From Melastoma dodecandrum (taxonomy: Eukaryota; Streptophyta; Magnoliopsida; Myrtales; Melastomataceae): a DNA stretch of 64,000 nucleotides. The notes under the pieces are model-generated. The model searched no databases, was not told the origin of the DNA, and worked only from the letters and a program-made list of their open reading frames with translations. The stretch is taken from contig JARUPY010000085.1 of NCBI GenBank assembly GCA_029817715.1, positions 6,138,001-6,202,000 on the forward strand, read 5' to 3'. Below are positions 1-11,492 of this stretch, one piece after another; within the stretch, counting starts at the first letter, position 1; each line of letters begins with the position of its first letter. Position numbers and translations under genes: made by a program.

Positions 1-410
1 AATTTCTTTCGAAACTAACCTTAATTTCATACAAAGCTCCTTTCCAGTATGCGTAAAATTATATTCATCAAAACCACACACACACACATATATATATAGG
101 GCCTGGACCTGGAAAATGCGAAAATTATGCAGTGGGCTTGGAAGGGTCTTAACGGGCTTCTGATTGGGTATGGTCTGGGTGAACCTGGAAAATGCTAAAA
201 ATTAGGCCCCCTTGGGCCCGGACAATTGAATAGGTTTACTATAGCAACCGCCCAATTAGAGAGTTTGCTTAGGAATTGGCCCACGGCCCTGCCCGATGGG
301 TATTTAATTTAAATTAGTTTGGTCGGTGTGAACGGGCACCGCCTAAACTTGGGCCAGAACGGCACGACTAGAGTTTTGAGCCTGGCCGGGTCTGAACATT
401 ATAGACAATA
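1..410. other. Intergenic, no gene seen
   Basis: AT-rich spacer with a short TA-dinucleotide run near 90-98. No reading frame with a recognisable domain was found on either strand. It ends at the left 9-bp duplication of the Mutator-type element that follows. Confidence 0.6.
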
Positions 411-419
411 TTAAATTTT

Positions 420-623
420 GGCAAAATATACTTATATGTCCGTAACTATAGACGAACTTTCTTTTCTGTCAATATCTTTTTTTCATATACACAAATGTCA
501 CTACCTATTATTTCTACCTTTTTTATGGCCGAATGTTAACGACGTGAGGCAAATTCCCCACGTGGACATAACGGACTTTCAGGGTTCCTACGTGGTGAAG
601 TCAGGTAAGAAGTGGAAAAGACC
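420..623 (+). repeat. Left terminal inverted repeat
   Basis: Left terminal inverted repeat of the Mutator-type element, starting GGCAAAATATA and running to the GGAAAAGACC block. It aligns with the reverse complement of 1166-1375 with scattered substitutions and a few small indels. Confidence 0.85.
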
Positions 624-686
624 CACGCAAGCTATTCCCTTCTCTGGTGGGCGCAAAGCAAAGAAGAGAAAAAGGAAGACAAAGTA

Positions 687-955
687 ACGGAGTTCTTCAA
701 CTCCGCCAGAACCGTCAAGCTGAGGAACATCGCCCACAGGAAGTACCTCGTTGCAGACGAGGACGAGGCCATCGTTCGCCAGACCTCCAACGGTTCCGTA
801 CGCCAAGCCTGCTGGGCCATCGAGCCCGTCCCCGGTAAGCCCCATCTCCTCCGTCTCAGGAGTTGCTATGAGAGGTACCTCTCCGCCACCGATGACCCCT
901 ACCTCTTCAACATCTCTGGGAAAATGGACGGTCACGATACATGTGATCTCAACTC
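687..955 (+). pseudogene. DUF569 (fascin-like) gene fragment
   Basis: The frame reads TEFFNSARTVKLR, then HRKYLVADEDE, then a NGSVRQACW segment and LRLRSCYERYLSATDDPYL. This is the order seen in the N-terminal DUF569 domain (beta-trefoil, actin-cross-linking-like) of plant proteins that normally begin with Met-Glu-Phe-Phe. Here the position of the usual initiator ATG reads ACG (687-689). The similarity fades after about 955, so the second half of the domain and the C-terminus are absent. The fragment sits inside the inverted termini of the mobile element, which explains the truncation. It is unlikely to encode a working DUF569 protein; an in-frame upstream start could still yield a chimeric ORF. 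Confidence 0.75.
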
Positions 956-1165
956 TCGAGCGTCCCGTCGAACCAGGAGATTTCAATTTTTTTTTCCTTT
1001 CTTTTTTTGTTGACCGGTGGCGCCGGCAAAGTCGACCTGGGTGCTTCCTTCTTCCGCCTTCTGCCGCATTTACCGGTCCCAATTAAGGTTCCAAATCTAA
1101 TTTTGATTTGGGGGACTTCTTTCTTCTTCCTGATCCACATATGATTTTTTCACGTTTGGAAACGA

Positions 1166-1375
1166 GGTCTTTTCCATGTCAGATTTTTCTTACTTCGCCA
1201 AGTAGGACCTTTGGAGCTCCGTTATGTCCATATAGGCGATTTGTCTCACGTCGTCAATATTTGGTCATAAAAAAGGTATAAACCATAGATAGTGACATTT
1301 GTATATATGAAAAAAAGATGTTGACAGAAAAAAAAAAGTTCATTTATAGTTACTGACATATACATATATTTTGCC
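1166..1375 (-). repeat. Right terminal inverted repeat
   Basis: Reverse-complement partner of 420-623. It ends at ...TATTTTGCC on the plus strand and is followed directly by the right copy of the 9-bp target duplication (1376-1384). Confidence 0.85.
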
Positions 1376-1384
1376 TTAAATTTT

Positions 1385-3180
1385 TTAGGCCGATTTGTCC
1401 GCCCGGGCATGGGGCAAGGCCGATTTTCGACCACCTTTACATTTCAAATTTAAAAGAATTTAAGACCCAAAGTACGTCTCGGAGAGACTTTTATCGATAG
1501 TGAAATATTACCTAATTGTCCAGAACCTTACAAAATATACAACCAAAATATCTCGGCTGGAAGCGTAATAGATTTGTTCAGTTACCGAGGCACCCGATTA
1601 TCATAGCACTCGATAACTAGTTTTTTTTTGGAATTTTTGCATAAGCCTCGTGATTTTATCCAAATTGCACATTGCCGATAGATAAATCCATCACCTCCTA
1701 AAGTGATCCACTTGTCTCAGCGCTTCAAGACCCTCCTTATATTCTTACGAATATTCAGAGATTCAAAACTAAAGGAATTATCTACTTGGTAGTATTTACA
1801 TCATCACCCGCTTCCTAAGATGTTCATCCATCTCCACACTGATTCATCCACGTGAACACCTATAGAAGCGGACAATTTTTCCCATTTCCAAGGTAATCCA
1901 GAACTAATTAGATGAGGTTATGACCAAAACCAACAAATTTAAATATTAACCATGCAGGATGTAGGGACAATAAATGCGCACTAATACAAACTACTTTTAC
2001 TACCGGAGACGACAACCCGTTGAATCAATCAATTCAAATTAATATCTGAGCACACCCTGAACCCTGAACCACGCCAACCTTCTTTTCTCACCATATTCAT
2101 CCCTAAATTTAGTTGAATCTTCTTCTAAGGGGATTTATTTTAGGAGAAGCCCTTCTCTTAAAGCTTACGGAGTATCCAATTATCAAATACATTAAAGGTG
2201 AAGGGACATTTCCCCTAATTTTGGAAATCAACCTAAGAGTTTCTCTTCCTAGTTCCTAAAGTAATCCTTGTCAAGCAGTGAGAGATGTCATTGAGGATAG
2301 CAGGAGTACAAACTCAGCACACGGCATACGACGAATTAAATTAGAGAGAAATGCTAGCAGATAAATGACAAGTACTCCCTCGTTAAATTTACCTGAAAGA
2401 GGACTGAATATTGAAGCTGAAGAGCTAATCCCTGCTAGGCATCCCTGTATCTTACCTGCCCTGTCATGATTCCCAGGCGTGGTTAAACATAAGTGACTCG
2501 GCTACGAAGAAAAGATTGAGGAAGGATACTCTAGATTGACTTGTTTCAAAGCAATGATCTAAACCTTGCCAAAAAAAGTCCATGCAATAAATAGCCTTTC
2601 TCCACCTTTTCACTCTCGTGTTTGACGAAAGACAACTCAAACGTGCAAACAAAGACTAGAAAGACCACCAACCGTCTCATTGGTAATATTCAAATTACCA
2701 GGTTTTCAACAGCAGCATTTAATGACACCGACCATGGCGGTTAATAGTCCTGGCAATGGAGTATCCATAAAAGAAGTCAGTTCTTCCGGAATTATGTCTT
2801 TATCACTGCCAAAAAGTTCCACAGAGGATTATTCACTAACAGAAAAAACTTGAAGTGCAAACGCGCTAGTGTTTACATGGTTGGCTGTTTCATCCTTCTT
2901 TTCCTAGCACATCACTGCTCAGCCTATAAACCGAGATAGCCAAATAGACAAACACAAAACAGTCAATATCAATTGACGTACTTATTCCATGGTGAATTTT
3001 GATTAAACTAACCTGCTCGTGAATTTTGTAGTAATTAGTTGAATTTGCCGATAGCTAAGTTTGTACCAAATTTGTTGCTAACATATTAGAACGAAAGAAG
3101 AACCAATTGGAGCCACTTACATTAGTGCCCTAAAGAATAATCACGTGTAAACACCAAACACCATCTGGGGGCAGTGGTCC
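1385..3180. other. Intergenic, no supported gene
   Basis: AT-rich sequence with only short frames and no recognisable domain on either strand. It might hold the untranslated 3' part of the weak minus-strand locus to the right, but I see no evidence for that. Confidence 0.4.
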
Positions 3181-3300
3181 AACAACCTAAACAGCATCAA
3201 ACAGATAATTGTGGGTGCTCATGATAACGTGCACCAGCACAAAGAAAAGGAGGGCATTTACTAAACGTCATGGAGATGCGAGAGTAGTGGCTTCCTCCAG

Positions 3301-3928
3301 TACCTGTCCGACAATGTTCCCTCTCGGCGTGACAACCACCTTTCCCATGCCAATCACCTGCAAACCAACACATCACATTCAAACCAGATTAACCAACCAA
3401 TTAATCGAAAGAAACACCGCAATCCAGAAAATCAAATTGAGGCAGAGATAGTTAGGTTTTGAATATTAGGTACTTCTTTTCAGTAGGTTTTACGAAATCG
3501 CATCCACGCTTATATCTCCGACGAGACTTAAATAGATCCTGGACAGAAATCATGAATTTACAGTATGTAAACAGTCGGAAGCATCCCGCGCACGTCAAAT
3601 CAAGAATCCACCGGTCTAACTAACTGTAGCAAATGCACTCAGAAAATAAGAAAGTGATCAAGATTTTTAGATCGAGACTGCGATCACAAGAAGCATCAAA
3701 AGCCAAAAAAGAGGATGAAAATTACATAATCTCGTACCACGGAGAAAGAAGAAATCAAATCACAAGGTAAATAAAAAAATTCAAAAATGGACAATGAAGC
3801 AGCCGATGCCTATTCTAAAAGCGCAGACAGTCTGAATCAAGGGAGCCACGATCGTCCTTGGCGACAGGACAGAGGGCTGAGATGGCCGAGACGACGATGA
3901 ATTTGGAGAATACGCAGAGGAATACCAT
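3301..3928 (-). CDS. Possible short minus-strand gene, unrecognised
   Basis: Weakly supported. On the minus strand an ATG at 3928 opens a 37-residue hydrophobic peptide (MVFLCVFSKFIVVSAISA...) before a stop. A second candidate exon follows a TTTGCAG acceptor just right of 3360 and reads VIGMGKVVVTPRGNIVGQ. The sequence upstream (4085-4185) contains several TGGGCC/GGGCCA boxes like those in promoters of plant organelle and ribosomal genes. I recognise neither peptide, could not join the two exons in frame, and cannot rule out a non-coding transcript. Confidence 0.25.
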
Positions 3929-4084
3929 TGCCAGAACCGGAAGGTGCACTATCCCTATGCTGCTCCTCCGAAGGCTCTCGCCCCGGCTGCCGTCGCCGCT
4001 CGTCTCTGCGTCGGTCTTGAGATGAGGGAGAAACGGAAAAGGACGAGGAAGTTTGTTAACCGTCGTCACCGCGTTAATAGATTA

Positions 4085-4190
4085 AATTAGGGGAAGTAAC
4101 GTGCCGACAAATGGGCCAGGCCTATGAATGGAACTTGAAAATGGGCCTAACAACTGAGGCAGAAGGCCCGGCCCATTACGCAATCGGGTG
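4085..4190 (-). promoter_or_regulatory. Cluster of site-II-like GGGCC boxes
   Basis: Within about 100 bp there are ATGGGCCAGGCC, ATGGGCCTAA and GGCCCGGCCCATT motifs. TGGGCY (site II, TCP-binding) motifs cluster in promoters of plant housekeeping, ribosomal and mitochondrial genes. The cluster lies just upstream of the weak minus-strand locus ending near 3928. Confidence 0.4.
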
Positions 4191-4326
4191 AGATTAATAC
4201 TAATGTAATATATGAGGAAAAGAGAATGTTAGTGAATCATCCGGTATTTGATGTATGTACACCATCACCCTCTCTTCCTAACTACCTTTCTAAGCATTTG
4301 AACTCTCGGTTGCTCGACTACCTACC

Positions 4327-4857
4327 TCAGTCATCCCCATCTTCGTCCTCCTCGTCCTCCATGCCGTTGTCGCTCAGAGCGTCCCATACGAGCCCAGCCC
4401 TCCTCGCCGCCCTCGCGAAGACGTCCCCCAACCACCACAAGCAGCAAACTCTGTCCTCCTCCGTGCCACAGCATCCGTACGCGCACCTATCCGCGATGGC
4501 CCCCAGGACGCCCCTCCCCTCGGCCACGGCCAGGGCAGAGGACATTGGCTGGAGGTAAGCGATGGCGGCATGTTTCACGAGGGGGTTCTTGATAGGGATC
4601 TCGCACAAGGACGAGTCGTAGGAGGGGGGACGGGGGATAGGGACGGGAGCAGAGGAGGCGAGGGACGGGAGAAGGTCTCGGAGGGAGGTGTAGGACGTGC
4701 TGTTGAATGAGACCATCTCGACGTCCGAGGAGGGGGGCGGGGTCGTGGCGGTGGGTGGGAAACCATTGGGGTGATGGGAGGGGTCGGAGCCCAGGGTGGG
4801 GTGCTGATGTTGAAGGGTACTCCTGGTTGATGGGTTAATAATATGACGTTGGTCCAT
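4327..4857 (-). CDS. Unrecognised 176-aa single-exon ORF
   Basis: Uninterrupted 176-codon frame starting at the ATG at 4857. The N-terminal 50 residues are Pro/Thr/Ser/His-rich. The middle reads MVSFNSTSYTSLRDLLPS and then EIPIKNPLVKHAAIAYLQPM, followed by a Cys/Trp-containing stretch (CAYGCCG, VCCLWWLGDVFARAAR). The tail is acidic (EDEEDEDGDD). The C-terminal two thirds look like a small helical plant protein. I do not recognise the family. The GC-rich, unbroken frame and its composition favour a real gene. Function unknown; no signal peptide or obvious membrane anchor. Confidence 0.6.
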   Translation of the reverse strand: MDQRHIINPSTRSTLQHQHPTLGSDPSHHPNGFPPTATTPPPSSDVEMVSFNSTSYTSLRDLLPSLASSAPVPIPRPPSYDSSLCEIPIKNPLVKHAAIAYLQPMSSALAVAEGRGVLGAIADRCAYGCCGTEEDRVCCLWWLGDVFARAARRAGLVWDALSDNGMEDEEDEDGDD

Positions 4858-5363
4858 CTAATAATTCCTATATATATCTTTCTTTCATATATATATCTTT
4901 TAATGTTTTAGTTGTTAAGTGTTTATATAAGTGCCAATATTCAAAGACTTAAAATACGGTTGGATTATTTGCAAATGCCATGAACACCGGGAAATCCACT
5001 GGGCAAAGTCAAAATTGAGAAGTAATCCCAAGACAGTGGTTGCCAGAAAGTCTTTATGTAAGATCGGTAGATAACTTTCCGCCAAATTACTCGAAAACTA
5101 TATATACATTTCTTCTTCTATAAGGACGACGGAACAAAGCACATTACAATTGTTGTTTCGTTGTAAACGACGAAATGGCAGAGTGTCAGAAAAGACACGA
5201 CAAGGTTGGCTGCCGTTTTCTTTTTGCCGGAAACCAGCTCGGTGTGATAACAAAATAGTTAACTACAAACCAAATGCTAAACACACCCTCTTGGGGTCAG
5301 ATTGAACAGCCTACTCAAAGCCTCTGTTCGTACAACCTTACTTCTAAAACCGGAGTTCCTCTC
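4858..5363. other. Intergenic spacer
   Basis: AT-rich, with TATATATATC-type stretches at 4870-4900. This is the upstream side of the 176-aa ORF and the downstream side of the neprosin-type gene. I looked here for the missing neprosin C-terminal segment on the minus strand and did not find it. Confidence 0.5.
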
Positions 5364-6960
5364 ATGTGCCCGCATAGAATGTCGAGTGTTTCGTGGCTGC
5401 GCTCCAGTCCAGCAGTGTTGCACCATCGTACAGGTCGCCAAACAGCTCGTTCGGCCAATACCCAACCAAATTCCCGTCGTAAGCGAGCCACCAGTGCCTA
5501 GTGAGCGGGTCCTATTGTCAGATACTAGGGATCATTTTTATGACCAGTTGATCTTGACGAGAAAGTCAGTTGAAGGGAGAGGGAAAATATCGGAACCTGC
5601 AACACCGATACTTGGATGCCGGACAGGTCGCCGTCGCCTTCGTGAGTGACAACTGCATTGAGGGCTAAATCTGAAGAAGTTTGCACAAAACCAGGGCAAT
5701 CGTGGTTGTAGCAAACGCCGTTGTGGTCATCTCCCTGTTTAAGCATCATTAGTATTTAAAGATTAGTGAATGAATGAATAAATGGTTTTTTTGTTGTAAT
5801 GTAAAAATATGAACTACAGATCTTACAGTCCAGGAGGTGAACAATCTCGTGGTTCCCTTTTGATCGACCTGACGAAACCAAAAACAGGCGCAGTTGTTAT
5901 ATCCAGAAGTAGTGGCGTCGAAAAAGGGGTCGTTGCTGCACGATATTCATGTTACGATGTGCGGACGGCCAGAAGAAGTCCAAGAATGTGACCATGAGTC
6001 TTATGTCTCATGCATGTCGTGAAAGGCAACCTTTTGCGATAACGAATAAGATCGAGTTTGAGTAACAAATAGTGTTTTTGAGTAACGAACCATCCATCCT
6101 GCAGATATCGCACTCAATCGGCCATCCGTGCCTCCTTGAACCACCAGGTTGAGCGACGTGAATCGCTCTTTAGCAACTGTTAAATTGTGGGTGCTCAGAA
6201 CCGCACCACCTCCATGTTCGATCGGATTCTCTCCATCCGCCCAGAAAATTCTCGAGAAATCAACCTTCCATCACGAAAACAGAGATCATCAGAGGAAGAA
6301 ACAAAATCGGTCGTGATAAAAAGAAAACATCTTGCAGGGGGGAACGAACAGTCTCACGATTTCGTTTAAATTTGAGCCATCACAAGTTCGGTTTTCGCTC
6401 TCTATCGTCGACAGTGTTCTCACGATCAAAGGATCCTCTTTACAAAATCGAGGGATTGGAACACTGCCGGGTGGACAGGGTTCGGCCAGCTTATACGACA
6501 CGTTACTGGCCGGACCGACATCACGGCTGATGAGCGAACTCGGCATCAGCTGTAACGAGATCAGTTAAAAGAACAACATCAAATCACGGGACTGGAAAAG
6601 AAAAAGAAAACCAGAAACGAAAGAACCAGACTCATTCTACCCGAACCGCGTGGCCTTCCAATGCCGGGTGACCGAACGCCGGTTGCACGTAAATGTCGAT
6701 GCAGTCGACCGTGTCTCCTTCCCCGTTCTACAAACAGAAACACGAGTAAATCCCACTCCACCAGAAGGGAAGATGGTCGTCGTTGATGTCAACATTACCG
6801 CAATCGTCTTTATCGGCAGTACGTCCCGAATACCGATCCCTCTTCCTTCAGACTCCTCCGACGAATGCTTGTCGCCGCGGCAGGCGTGCGTGAAGACAAG
6901 CAACAAGAAGAAAGACAATCTCAGACCCATGTCAACAACATCAAATGCTGCTTCCATCAT
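5364..6960 (-). CDS. Neprosin-family protein (DUF239), C-terminally short
   Basis: Multi-exon minus-strand gene. Exon 1 (6799-6960) gives a signal peptide (MGLRLSFFLLLVFTHACRG) ending in PIKTI. Exon 2 (6641-6727) gives DTVDCIDIYVQPAFGHPAL. Exon 3 (from 6549) gives the CPPGSVPIPR segment. These match the neprosin activation peptide. Later exons give SAISAGWM, SNDPFFDATTSGYNNC with TTRLFTSW, then GVCYNHDCPGFVQTSSDLAL, and last DPLTRHWWLAYDGNLVGYWP: the neprosin catalytic-domain order. Neprosins are secreted glutamic-type prolyl endopeptidases, and plant genomes carry many copies. The frame stops soon after GYWP...LLDWS, so the usual C-terminal segment with the GSGHFP-type motif is missing. Borders of the exons around 6120-6290 and 5830-5955 could not be joined cleanly in frame, so this may be a decaying copy. 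Confidence 0.65.
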
Positions 6961-7437
6961 CTTTTTTTAACTGTTGGGATCATCAATTTTTATTTTGACC
7001 AACATCCGCGAATTACTCCAATCAATGCTTTCACTAACTCACATGAAAATTCACAGGCCATTTATCTTTCATTTATTATTATTTTAAATAAAAACTGAAG
7101 AAATTGTTCCTGAGAAGGAAATTAATTACAGAAAATCCCACAATCGAATCCCGGAAATGGGAAATTATTAGCAAACAGTTGTAATAAAAATGGTAAAGAT
7201 ATGAAATGATCATGGATTGATTCGACCAGTGAGGGGGAAACAAAGGATAGGGATAGATCATAGAACATGTAATAATCATCTCAATGCATTACTTAAACGA
7301 CAACATTAAAAATGTGGCATTTTTTACAAACTTATTACATTTTTTTATATTATTTTTGCTTAAAAAATATTATATGATTTCTTATACGAATTTTACATTT
7401 TTTTTAAAAAAAGGAGAAAATTGTGGCGCCTCTTTCA
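6961..7437. other. Intergenic, AT-rich
   Basis: Upstream region of the neprosin-type gene and downstream region of the FAD oxidoreductase. Very AT-rich, with T and A runs at 7320-7420 suited to a 3' flank. No coding content seen. Confidence 0.5.
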
Positions 7438-10400
7438 TCATTGAAGAAAGAATCCTGCCAGTGGTGTTTGAGCGACGAGCTCGTTGAGGCTTCGGTTGAG
7501 CCCGCGTAGCACTTGGATATGCTGCTCCGCGTCCTCCACAGGTATTATCTTAGCGAAGCTCCCCTCTTCGAGATAATCGACCACGCGGTTCGCGGCTTCT
7601 AGTCCACTGACGTATGACTTTTCCTGCATCAGAAAAATAGAACACTTCTCGAGATGCGCTCCTGCAAACTCGAAAGGCTTGCTTTCGGATTCTGTGGAGA
7701 GAAAGTCGAGCTGGATTTCACTGACCTGTGACCAAGAACCATGACGGTTTATGATCCAGTCTCCGGCCATGAACAAGTTTGGGAAGGATGTCGATCCCCG
7801 CATCATGTTGTTGTATGAACCTAACCAGTATTGTGACGAAAGCAGCAGTCCATTTATCTCGCGGACAATGATGAAACCAGGGAATGATCGACAATTACTG
7901 CAAAGAAGTACCTGGGAAAAAGTGGGACAAGGCTCTCGGGTATCTTCTTATTTCGTACTCGATCACTGTGGCGCTTTCAAAGCCTTTCACGAGATTTGAG
8001 AGGTAAGTCGTGAATTTACTGACGAGCAGATCATCTCTTAGTAGAAGCAACTGGCTAGCATTATACTGCATGGAACAATCGAATTCACGTTAAAAATAAG
8101 TTCGCTCTTGTTCAGGATGATAAATAAGAACTGGTGAGAATCATTCACTTACAAAATCAGTTTGGATGATTTGTGTGGTTGCAGCTTTATGCTCGTCTTG
8201 AAGAACATTCAGGTCAAAGAAGGTCCACCCAAAGGAATCATCGAATCCAGAACAAGCATTGCATGCATTCGGTAAGGCAACCTGCTCGTACAGAGAGTTG
8301 ACGCATCTAAGAGAGGCCATTTCATTGTCCCGAGAGCCAAAAGAGAAAAAAACAAGACACTCAGATCGCAATGATCTGAATTAGCTAGCAGGAGTCACTG
8401 TAGAGAGATGAAATTCTCCGACTGAGTGAAAAATTCGCACCGTTGTAAAATCATGTCACACAGTAGCAGAGGTCAAGATCCATAATTCATACCAGCATGT
8501 TCAAATTACAATTAAATAAAATATCTCATTCAACTAGAGATGAGGGCACTTGTCAGCTATTGAAGGAAAACATGAGATGCTACTGACCATATACCTTTCT
8601 ATCAAATGCGAGCTTAACAGAGAGGGCGTCAACACCTGCCAAATTCAGAACTTTCAGGAACTCATCCCTCGTGCGTAATGCTGCACTAAAGAGGACTAAA
8701 AGGCCAGTCAAACAGGCCTTAATGTATACATCACCGAATTGACATCAGCACAAGAGAAATAAATCAAGGTTGCTTATGTGAGGAAATATGCAGATAAATC
8801 AACACCGTTCATCATAGATGCAATGAGGTACTTATATCTAAATTTAACTCATCCTGAAATGAAATTATAAACACTATCGATTGAGTAATTTATTTTTGAA
8901 ATTCGTTAAAAACAATGTATTCCCAGTTCACTCTAATATTGAGGGATGGAAACTGGTTTTAGAGTCGCCCTTTCACCTAAATTTCAGGCTTTTTCAAGAG
9001 AATGTACCTTATTCTAATTGAAGTGTCCAATTTTAGAGATTGAACAAGGGACAGAAAATTACCTCGTCCTTATGATACTTTGGAGAGATGAAATGCTGAC
9101 AGCCAATATGAATGCATCTGCGCTATACATTTCTTCACCACAAGCTATGCCGGTGATGCAACCCTTCTCTTCATCCAACAAGAAATTGATCTCTCCTTTG
9201 CCTTCCAAAAACTCACAACCTTCACTTTTCATGGTGTCCATCCATGGCTGGAAGATCTGGTCTTTGACTTTCCCCCGGCACCAGACCACATCAAAATCAT
9301 TCTATGATGAGAGCCAAAGTAAGAAAAATGTCAGGGGACAACAAAATTGGCAACTCTGAACTGAGTATATGCAGGTGCTTTTGCCAGCAAGGAGCTACTA
9401 TCATGCATTTGTTAAGACCACGAGAGAGTCAAAGTCAATTCATATGAAGCCAAATCTGTCAAATTCATTCAACTTCTCGTAAAATATTTCGGAAGCTTAT
9501 AAACGAACTGTTACCGAACCACAAACAGTTTTCAGGCTTCCAGCACACTTAACCACAGGCAAAAAGCTAGACCGTATTTGTTAAAAAGCTAAGAGAAAGC
9601 TCAACCTTTGTAATATGACCTAGCTACTTGAGTACAATAATTAAGCAGCGCGTCATCGAAACAGCAAGTGAAAGCAAGTTCTGCCAATCAAAATCAGCTT
9701 TATTCATGAATATTTCACATGGTAAAATACCAAAATGCTCCAATTTTATCGTTATCAAGCCATGCCACAGAAAACCATAGAAATTCCTAAAATCAGGGAA
9801 CAAACCTGATGAGTGAGGAGAAAGTTTAGCAATGAGAGAGCTGCAGCAGCACTACACTGCTCCGGAGGTGCAAACAGACCCACTTGAAGCAACGGATGAA
9901 GCACACCTCTATAAAGCTTTTCTGAGCATCCGTACATTCTGAAAAGCTCCCTTGCAGTAACTACCAGTTGCAGACCACATTAAGCATTCTTCTTTGCGTT
10001 TGAAAAGTGGCTGTCTTTGTCATGCTAATTTACAAATGAGAAGTCAAGTCAGATCTTTACTTGCATCATACTTTCTCCAGGCTGCATCAGTGTTGTCAAA
10101 GTCGATAACTGCAATAATTGGTCACAAAATTTTAGCGCCGTTTACACGACGATGCTTTTGATATTGTATTCCTTTGATGGACCATTTCCCTGATGGATAA
10201 GTCAATGGCCAGCTAAACTTATTGATTTTAAATAATGCAAACTCATATCATGCCTGCAGCCATCAGGGGAAGTAATGTCAGTCGATCCACCAGAGCCAGG
10301 CGAGGAAACTGAAAGCCAAAAAGATCAGGTAGGATATGAGGAACTTATGGCTGGGCCAGGTCAAGTCAAGGAAGCATACGCAACTTTTACAGAAATTAGA

Positions 10401-11492
10401 AGACATACTTGAGTATACACTAGAGGCCCAAGTGGAGATGGCAACTGAGGGAGATCTTTATACACAGGAAATTCAACCTGCAAGTTAAAACATCATACTT
10501 GGGAGATGTCGATGGGCAATTTTCTAGTTAAAAATATCGCCTTGAGCAAGGTACCCAAATATATGACCATTGCCAGTAGCTCAACTGGAATTGAAAAAAT
10601 GGAAATGGAAAGGCAATGAAGGTTACCTCTAATCCCTCCTCTGAGTATTGAGCAGATTTCATCCAATGCTTGAAGGGCTTGATTCCAATCTCATCCACAA
10701 GGCTGAATATATTTTGGTAGGAATGCCAAAACCCTGAAAATTAACCAGATTATTCTCGTGCATCTTTCCACCCCATATATCCATCAAATATTTAAAATTG
10801 CAGATACTCTTTCAAGTGACATAAATGACAAATACAGCAGCACAATCATATGAACAAAGACACAAAAACAACTTCTGCAAATACAGTCCAGTGTCAACTC
10901 TTTCTAGACTAATATGCCTCCAGTCAGTTTCCACTATCCGTCGGTGCCAACAGATAGTGCGACTGACTCGCTATTGTAGAGCCCCGACATAATCAAAACA
11001 GTTTCTATAATCCTAAACACAATTTCAATCACATTCCATCTTCATTGCCGTTTCAATAGTATAAACTGCGAAGAGAGAAACCTCATCAATCCTGATTACC
11101 TTGAATACAAACATCATCACCGCTTCCACAGCCCTCGTTATCTTCAATAACTTTGACATCAAACCCCTGCAACACAATCCATCCAAGACCCGCATCAAGA
11201 TTTCAGTAATCACGCATACCCATAAACAAAGATCCCAACTTTACCGAATTCCAGCCCCCCCCCCCCGTTGAACAAAAACCAAAGACATCAATCAATTCAC
11301 CTGTTTGCAAAGGTGCCGAGCGGCTCCAAGTCCAGCCCACCCCGACCCAACTACAACCACCTTCTTCTTCTCCTTTTCCTCCTCATGGAAACCAGTGGCA
11401 CGGACTCGGACAACCTTCGACCTGCAAGAAAACCCAGGAGACAGTCTCCCCGAAATGCAGCTGGCTTGCCACCTCCATGAAGACAACAACAT
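7438..11492 (-). CDS. Chloroplast-type FAD-dependent amine-oxidase/desaturase-like oxidoreductase
   Basis: About a dozen exons. Exon 1 (11301-11492) starts MLLSSWRWQASC, a Ser/Arg-rich plastid-targeting-like leader, then KKVVVVGSGWAGLGAARHL, the GxGxxG FAD-binding motif. Exon 2 (11100-11166) continues GFDVKVIEDN with an acidic residue after the second beta strand. Later exons give FPRLALVDRLTSLPLM, VIDFDNTDAAWRKYDA, the ELFRMYGCSEKLYRGVLHPLLQ block, WCRGKVKDQIFQPW, SFGWTFFDLN, SATVIEYEIRRYPRAL and, near the end, FPNLFMAGDWI with SYVSGLEAANRVVDYL. The GDWI...GLEAAN block is the C-terminal FAD contact of phytoene/zeta-carotene desaturase and amine-oxidase-fold enzymes. The substrate is not predictable; the protein is not phytoene desaturase or ZDS itself. 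The transcript appears intact. Confidence 0.8.

Larger units (their letters stand above)
411..1384. mobile_element. Pack-MULE-like element with DUF569 fragment
   Basis: Element body 420-1375 (956 bp). Its two ends are inverted copies: 420 to about 623 pairs with the reverse complement of about 1166-1375, roughly 80% identical by eye, and both begin GGCAAAATATA. The nine bases before the left end (411-419, TTAAATTTT) are repeated exactly after the right end (1376-1384). Long inverted termini plus a 9-bp target-site duplication are the hallmark of the Mutator superfamily. No transposase is present. The 540-bp interior carries part of a DUF569 gene, so this is best read as a non-autonomous Mutator element that has captured a gene fragment (Pack-MULE). 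Superfamily assignment rests on the duplication length and TIR length. Confidence 0.85.
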
